64,000 nt of DNA from PFJX01 sp040751755 (GTDB lineage: Bacteria > Pseudomonadota > Gammaproteobacteria > Burkholderiales > Thiobacillaceae). Made by a program: the position numbers and the translations under genes. A model generated the notes under the pieces. That model was not told the origin of the DNA. It worked only from the letters and a program-made list of their open reading frames with translations, and did no database searches. The DNA is taken from contig JBFMHC010000046.1 of the NCBI GenBank assembly GCA_040751755.1, forward strand, positions 186,001 through 250,000, in the 5' to 3' direction. How positions within the stretch are numbered: the stretch's first letter is position 1; each line of letters opens with the position of its first letter. Shown here piece by piece: positions 60,079 to 64,000 of this stretch.

Positions 60079-60546
60079 CTATTCGCGGTGGTAGGGGTGG
60101 TTGTGCAGCAGGCTCACGGCGCGGTAGACCTGCTCCGCCAGCAGTACCCGCGCCATGGCGTGCGGCAGGGTCAGGCGCGAGAGCGCCAGCTTGCTCTCCG
60201 CGCGCGCCAGGATCTCGGGCGCGAGCCCGTCGGCGCCGCCGATCACCAGGACCGTGTCCTTGCCCTCCGTCAGCCAGCGCGCCAGCAGGTCCGCCAGCTC
60301 GCGCGTGCTCACCTGGCGGCCGTGCTCGTCCAGCGCGACCAGGCGGCTGCTGGACGGCACCTTCTCCAGGAGCCGAGCCGCCTCCGCCGCCTTGAGCGCG
60401 TCGCCCGACTGGCCGGCGCGCTTCTCCGGCTTCACCGTCACCAGGGTCATGCGCGCCTCGCGCGGCAGGCGCTTGAGGTACTCCGCCGTGGCCTCCTCGG
60501 CCCAGCCCGGCATCTTGTCGCCTACCGCCAGCAAGGTGAGCTTCAT
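60079..60546 (-). CDS. rlmH: 23S rRNA pseudouridine-1915 N3-methyltransferase RlmH
   Basis: The 155-residue SPOUT-class enzyme has the SAM-binding knot region LVIGGADGLAPEIL and the C-terminal HAMARVLLAEQVYRAVSLLHNHPYHRE by pattern. It methylates pseudouridine 1915 on assembled ribosomes. It precedes maf by 45 bases. The genes rsfS and nadD, which often lie upstream, are missing here. Confidence 0.97.
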   Translation of the reverse strand: MKLTLLAVGDKMPGWAEEATAEYLKRLPREARMTLVTVKPEKRAGQSGDALKAAEAARLLEKVPSSSRLVALDEHGRQVSTRELADLLARWLTEGKDTVLVIGGADGLAPEILARAESKLALSRLTLPHAMARVLLAEQVYRAVSLLHNHPYHRE

Positions 60547-60579
60547 GTCGGTTCCGCACGGCCGTTCCGAAGGAATCGA

Positions 60580-60620
60580 CCTCTCCCTCGTGGGGAATGA
60601 GCGCAGCGAGCAAGGGGAGG
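60580..60620. repeat. Short palindromic repeat upstream of rlmH
   Basis: CCTCTCCCTCGTGGGGAATG through GCAAGGGGAGG forms a hairpin with CCTC-CCC and GGGGAGG arms and an inner GCGCAGCGAGC. It is one of the C/G palindrome class found at several intergenic sites in this window. Confidence 0.5.
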
Positions 60621-60625
60621 CTGTT

Positions 60626-61563
60626 TCATGGCAGCAGCGCCCGCACGCCGGCGGCCTCGCGCTCGGGGGCGAACAGTGGCGCGCGCGCCGCGCACTGTTC
60701 GCACAGCCGGTGGTAGAAGGCGGGGTCGCGCTCGGCGCGGTGGAGCAGGTCCGCCAGCGCGTGCGCGTCGCCGACCGGGAAGTAGCCCGCGTAGTCGCGT
60801 CCGAGCATGCCGACGTTGCCGGAGATGTCCGAGGCGAGCACGGGCGTGCCGGCGGTCACGGCCTCGCAGATCACGTTCGCCCCGCCCTCCATGCGCGAGG
60901 GCACCACGAGCAGGTGGCTGCGCGCGATGCGCTGCCGCGTCTGGCCGTGCGGACGGCTGCCCAGCCAGCGCCAGCGCGGCTCCGCTTCGGCAAGGGCGGT
61001 CGCCTGCGCCGCCATGCCGGCCTGCAGTTCGCCGCCGATGTGCCACAGGCGCACGCGGCTGTCCGCGGGCAGGTGCCGCAGCGCCAGGGCGGCGCGGAAG
61101 GGGTCCTTCTCGTCGCGCAGGTGCGCCACCACGCCGACGCTGAAGAAGCGCGCGGGACGAGGGCGCGGCTTGAGGCTGGGCGCGGACTGGTGGATCACCA
61201 CGGCCTTCGCGCGATAGGGTTCGGGCAGTTCCGTCACGCCCTCCGCCTGCAGCACCGCCAGGGTGTGCGCCAGCGCGAGCGAGCGCTGCGCGTCGGCGTC
61301 GGTGCGGATGTCACGGTACAGGTCGGTGCCGGTCAATACGACGACGAGGGGGCGTCCGGGCAGGCTTGCGCGAAGCGGGCGATCGAGGCGTGGCTGCGGC
61401 GCGCGTGCAGGGCGACCATGGCCTGGGCCGGCTCGCCGTGCCACTCCTTCCGCATGTCCACGCGGTGCCCGCCCTGGCGCAGGAAGCGCCGCCAGCGCGC
61501 CGCCGTGTGGGCGTTGCCGTTGCGGGCCTCGGGAAGATAGGGGGTGACCAGGGCGATGCGCAT
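60626..61563 (-). CDS. senB: Selenosugar synthase SenB-like glycosyltransferase, frame broken in a G run
   Basis: The N-terminal frame from the ATG at 61563 reads MRIALVTPYLPEARNGNAHT and MVALHARRSHASIARFAQA. After the 5-G run at 61348-61352 the sequence continues in another frame with LVVVLTGTDLYRDI and, later, GSRPHGQTRQRIARSHLLVV and EGGANVICEAV. Adding one base joins them into 312 residues. This is the TIGR04348 glycosyltransferase group, later identified as SenB, which makes a selenosugar for selenoneine. Its partners senA and senC are not in the window. The break is probably a sequencing error. Confidence 0.8.
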
Positions 61564-61668
61564 GGCGAGACTATATCGGTTCACGCCCGCGGCCGGATGC
61601 GCTCGCGCGGAGATTGACCCGTGGGAGGTTCCTAATTAAGATGCGCGATCTTTTTACGGGGGGAACCC

Positions 61669-62415
61669 ATGCGTCGCAAACTCGTCGCCGGCAACTGGAA
61701 GATGCACGGCAATCTGGCTGAGAACGAGGCCCTGCTGTCCGGCTTGCTGGCGGGCATGGCGGATGTCAATGCCGGGGTCGCGGTTTGCGTGCCTTTCCCC
61801 TATCTGTCCCAGGTGCAGGCCAAGCTCTCCGGCAGCGCCATCGCCTGGGGCGCGCAGAACATGAGCCAGCATGCCAAGGGCGCCTACACCGGCGAGGTGA
61901 GCGCGGCGATGCTGAAAGACTTCGGCTGCACCTACGTCATCGTCGGCCATTCCGAGCGCCGCGCCCTCTATGGCGAGAGCGACGAGGTGGTGGCGGAGAA
62001 GTTCGCCGCCGTGCAGGCCGCCGGCATGACCCCCATCCTGTGCGTGGGTGAGACCCTGGGCGAGCGTGAGGACGGCGTGACCGAGGCCGTGGTGGGCCGC
62101 CAGCTGGATGCCGTGATCGCCAAGTGCGGCGTCGCCGCGCTGGCGAAGTCGGTGGTCGCCTACGAGCCGGTCTGGGCGATCGGCACCGGCAAGACCGCCA
62201 CGCCCGAGCAGGCGCAGGCGGTGCACGCCTTCATCCGCGCCAAGATCCGCGGCCTCGATGCCGCGGTCGCCGACGGCCTGGTCATCCAGTACGGCGGCAG
62301 CGTCAAGGCCAGCAACGCGGTCGAGTTGTTCGCGCAGCCCGACATCGACGGCGGCCTGATCGGCGGCGCCTCCCTCAATGCCGAGGAATTCCTCGCGATC
62401 TGCCGCGCCGGTTAA
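61669..62415 (+). CDS. tpiA: Triose-phosphate isomerase
   Basis: The 248-residue enzyme has LVAGNWKMHGN at the start, the catalytic histidine in VIVGHSERR, the catalytic glutamate in VAYEPVWAIGTGK and the phosphate loop YGGSVKASN. It serves glycolysis and the Calvin cycle. The order tpiA-secG-tRNA-Leu is standard in betaproteobacteria. Confidence 0.98.
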   Translation: MRRKLVAGNWKMHGNLAENEALLSGLLAGMADVNAGVAVCVPFPYLSQVQAKLSGSAIAWGAQNMSQHAKGAYTGEVSAAMLKDFGCTYVIVGHSERRALYGESDEVVAEKFAAVQAAGMTPILCVGETLGEREDGVTEAVVGRQLDAVIAKCGVAALAKSVVAYEPVWAIGTGKTATPEQAQAVHAFIRAKIRGLDAAVADGLVIQYGGSVKASNAVELFAQPDIDGGLIGGASLNAEEFLAICRAG

Positions 62416-62424
62416 GGAAGAGAC

Positions 62425-62766
62425 ATGGAGTTCATCGTCTGGATCGTGCACCTGCTGGCCGCCGCCGGGGTGGTTGGGCTTGTGCTGATGCAGCACGGCA
62501 AGGGCGCGGACATGGGTGCGGCCTTCGGCAGCGGCTCCTCCGGCAGCCTGTTCGGCGCCACCGGTTCCGCGAATTTCCTGTCGCGCACCACCGCGGTGCT
62601 GGCGACCGTGTTCTTCATCACCAGCCTGGGTCTCGCCTATTTCTCCGGCACCAAGAAGACCCAGCCGGTCATCCAGGCCCCCGCGGTGCCGAGCGCGCCC
62701 GCGGCCCCCGTTGCGCCGCCGGCGCCCGGGAATGGCATGGATAAGTCCGGGGCGATTCCGCAATAA
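62425..62766 (+). CDS. secG: Preprotein translocase subunit SecG
   Basis: The 113-residue protein has two membrane helices around the conserved MQHGKGADMGAAFGSGSSGS loop and a C-terminal alanine/proline-rich tail. It belongs to the SecYEG channel. It starts nine bases after tpiA. Confidence 0.95.
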   Translation: MEFIVWIVHLLAAAGVVGLVLMQHGKGADMGAAFGSGSSGSLFGATGSANFLSRTTAVLATVFFITSLGLAYFSGTKKTQPVIQAPAVPSAPAAPVAPPAPGNGMDKSGAIPQ

Positions 62767-62818
62767 TCGCCCGGTAGTTCGAGTTTTGCCGGATGCCTGC
62801 ACGGTGTCCGGCCCACGT

Positions 62819-62903
62819 GCCGACGTGGTGAAATTGGTAGACACGCTATCTTGAGGGGGTAGTGACGAAAGTCGTGCGAGTTCGAGTCTCGCCGTCGGCA
62901 CCA
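62819..62903 (+). tRNA. tRNA-Leu (anticodon GAG)
   Basis: The acceptor arms GCCGACG and CGTCGGC pair perfectly, with the discriminator A and an encoded CCA. The anticodon stem CTATC/GGTAG closes the loop TTGAGGG, giving anticodon GAG. A long variable arm and the GTTCGAGTC T-loop mark a class II tRNA. Confidence 0.97.
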
Positions 62904-62926
62904 GATCAAGGGCAGGAATGCCCGCC

Positions 62927-62954
62927 AAAAGCCCGCCACGCCGCGGGCTTTTTT
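62927..62954 (+). terminator. Rho-independent terminator after tRNA-Leu
   Basis: AAAAGCCCGC then CACGCC then GCGGGCTTTTTT makes an 8-bp or longer stem followed by six T. It ends the tpiA-secG-tRNA message 24 bases beyond the CCA. Confidence 0.9.
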
Positions 62955-63003
62955 CTTGTCTGCAGGTCGTGCGTCTCGCGCCCACGCGGCCGCGCCGGCC
63001 GCT

Positions 63004-63318
63004 TCACAGATAGGCCTTCGCCTCCTCGCCCGGGTTGGGCAGCCCGGCGACGCGCCAGGCCTCGCGCGGGTTGGGGAAGAGGGTGTGCAGGCAGCCCCGT
63101 GCGAAGCCGCCCAGGTGGCAGACGTGCGGCAGGGCTGGCGGCGCGCCCCGGCGCAGATAGCTCGCGCGCAACTGCCGAAGCAGGGCGAGCTGGCGTTCGT
63201 CCAGTTCGCCCAGGCCGTCCAGGGCGGCGATACGGCGCGCGGTTTCCTCGTTCCAGGTCTCCATCTCGCGAATGAAACCGTCGGCGTCGAAACTGGGGTT
63301 GCGATCCATCATGTCCAT
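63004..63318 (-). CDS. DsrC/TusE-family protein without the C-terminal cysteines
   Basis: The 104-residue protein has the DsrC/TusE plan: DADGFIREMETWNEETAR, LTERQLALLRQLRASYL-like ERQLALLRQLRASYL and the end LFPNPREAWRVAGLPNPGEEA. In DsrC the last part reads CKxAGxPKPTGC, with two redox cysteines. Here the first is W88 and the terminal one is absent; the only cysteines are C67 and C76. It therefore cannot carry sulfur as DsrC does and may be a regulatory or decoy paralogue. It lies downstream of a DsrA-like C-terminus. Confidence 0.8.
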   Translation of the reverse strand: MDMMDRNPSFDADGFIREMETWNEETARRIAALDGLGELDERQLALLRQLRASYLRRGAPPALPHVCHLGGFARGCLHTLFPNPREAWRVAGLPNPGEEAKAYL

Positions 63319-63348
63319 GGCGTTGGCCTCCGTGCGGTCGTGGTGTGG

Positions 63349-63762
63349 TCAATACTGGTCCGCCGTCCACTCGTCGAGCGGCGAACAGTCTTCCAGGGTG
63401 GAGCCGCCGGCGCCCTTCGACATCGGTGCGTAGCAGAGGTATTGCCGCCCATCGCCGTCGTCCAGGTTGCGTAATGGGAGGTCGCCGATCGTTTCGTAGC
63501 CCTCGGTATCCATGACGATGAAGCGGTATTCGTCGCCATCGCCGACGCCGATCTCCATGCGTCCGCCGTTGCCTTCGCCGTACTTCTGCCACCAGGTGTC
63601 CGGGTCGCCGCCCGCGAAGCTGGGCGACATCGCCGACCCGCCGCGCCAGGAGACGATGGTGGGTTCGTGCATCAGGTGCTGACGCGCGGCGTTCTTGGCC
63701 AGGAAGCTGGCGCGCCGAAAGTCCAGTTCGCCAGCGGGGTAGTCGATGTGGATGTCCGTCAT
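63349..63762 (-). CDS. Unrecognised acidic protein in the sulfur locus
   Basis: The 137-residue protein is acidic and soluble, with the glycine-rich runs SPSFAGGDPDTWWQKYGEGN and IGVGDGDEYRFIVMDTEGYE. It ends SPLDEWTADQY. No domain is recognised. It has a strong GGAGGTGA site before the ATG at 63762, lies between the DsrA-like and DsrC-like genes, and is probably in the same operon. Confidence 0.7.
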   Translation of the reverse strand: MTDIHIDYPAGELDFRRASFLAKNAARQHLMHEPTIVSWRGGSAMSPSFAGGDPDTWWQKYGEGNGGRMEIGVGDGDEYRFIVMDTEGYETIGDLPLRNLDDGDGRQYLCYAPMSKGAGGSTLEDCSPLDEWTADQY

Positions 63763-63791
63763 CTCGTTCACCTCCAAGCGGTCAGTGCGCC

Positions 63792-64000
63792 TCAGACCGC
63801 CTTGGCGAGTCCGCCGCGGCGCGCGCCGGCCTCCGCCTTGCGCGCGAACCACTTCTCGGCCTCCTCGTCCCAGCCGTCGGTGCGAATGTAGGGATTGGTG
63901 CGGGGGTGGAGGACCATGTTCGGGTCCACCTCCAGGCCGATCCCCTCCAGGAAGTTCACCGGGCCGATGCGCTCGATCATCTCGCCGGTGCGCTCGTGCT
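63792..64000 (-). CDS. C-terminal end of a DsrA-like sulfite reductase subunit, cut by the window edge
   Basis: The visible 69 residues read EHERTGEMIERIGPVNFLEG and then VLHPRTNPYIRTDGWDEEAE. The order RERLG-then-RTNPYI matches the last part of the alpha subunit of dissimilatory sulfite reductase (DsrA). The extra tail after DGW is basic and alanine/glycine-rich. DsrAB in sulfur oxidisers runs in reverse and oxidises stored sulfur. The next gene is not the expected dsrB, so the assignment needs the missing part. Confidence 0.6.
   Translation of the reverse strand, partial: HERTGEMIERIGPVNFLEGIGLEVDPNMVLHPRTNPYIRTDGWDEEAEKWFARKAEAGARRGGLAKAV

Noticed and set aside
61333..61584. Separate small gene upstream of the glycosyltransferase
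   Set aside because: It is the N-terminal part of the SenB-like protein, separated only by a one-base frame break.

Overview
The window is GC-rich DNA from a draft assembly; it has one 100-N gap and several one-base frame breaks in G runs. It suggests a sulfur-oxidising chemolithoautotrophic proteobacterium, most likely a betaproteobacterium close to Thiobacillaceae. The reasons are the joint presence of form I RuBisCO with CbbQ/CbbO, form II RuBisCO with CbbQ/CbbO, an alpha-carboxysome operon, a DsrA-like C-terminus beside a DsrC-family protein, the rlmH-maf-rng order and a PEP-CTERM protein. The genus is an inference.

Region 1 (1-30357) is a carbon-fixation and CO2-concentrating supercluster. 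It opens with a cut gene, a stand-alone PDC sensor protein, an SbtA-type bicarbonate transporter and a carboxysome-associated PII-like protein. On the minus strand, running right to left, csoS2, csoSCA, csoS4A, csoS4B, csoS1 (broken by the gap), a bacterioferritin-like gene, acRAF, mcdA, mcdB and a SulP transporter end at a strong terminator (3081-3106). csoS2 is divergent from a cbbR. Next come cbbL-cbbS-cbbQ-gammaCA-cbbO plus a small gene, divergent from a second cbbR. After a chemoreceptor, a porin and a rhodanese-ankyrin protein comes cbbM-cbbQ-cbbO, divergent from a third cbbR. So three fixation modules each have their own divergent CbbR. The carboxysome operon has no cbbLS of its own here, and the only form I enzyme looks like the CbbQO-linked type.

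Region 2 (30354-39078) holds housekeeping and envelope genes: an RsmB-type methyltransferase, a PLD-family protein, MscS, a desaturase, rpmG, rpmB, radC, exported HEAT and Sel1 proteins, an exported tail-collar protein and a PEP-CTERM protein.

Region 3 (39231-47975) is a glycolate/C4-acid module: glcD-glcE-glcF, a four-carbon acid sugar kinase, a transketolase-like enzyme and an IclR regulator. It would suit salvage of the RuBisCO oxygenase product. glcF is interrupted by a palindromic element of about 195 bp; a second copy lies between the kinase and the transketolase.

Region 4 (47986-62954) contains a hypothetical gene, an EVE protein, a TSUP transporter, an alpha/beta hydrolase, pilU, pilT, a coupled yggS-proC-yggT-yggU-dynamin operon, rng, maf, rlmH, a frame-broken senB-like glycosyltransferase, tpiA, secG and tRNA-Leu(GAG). 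Region 5 (63004-64000) is the end of a sulfur-oxidation locus. No CRISPR array, prophage or complete insertion sequence was seen.
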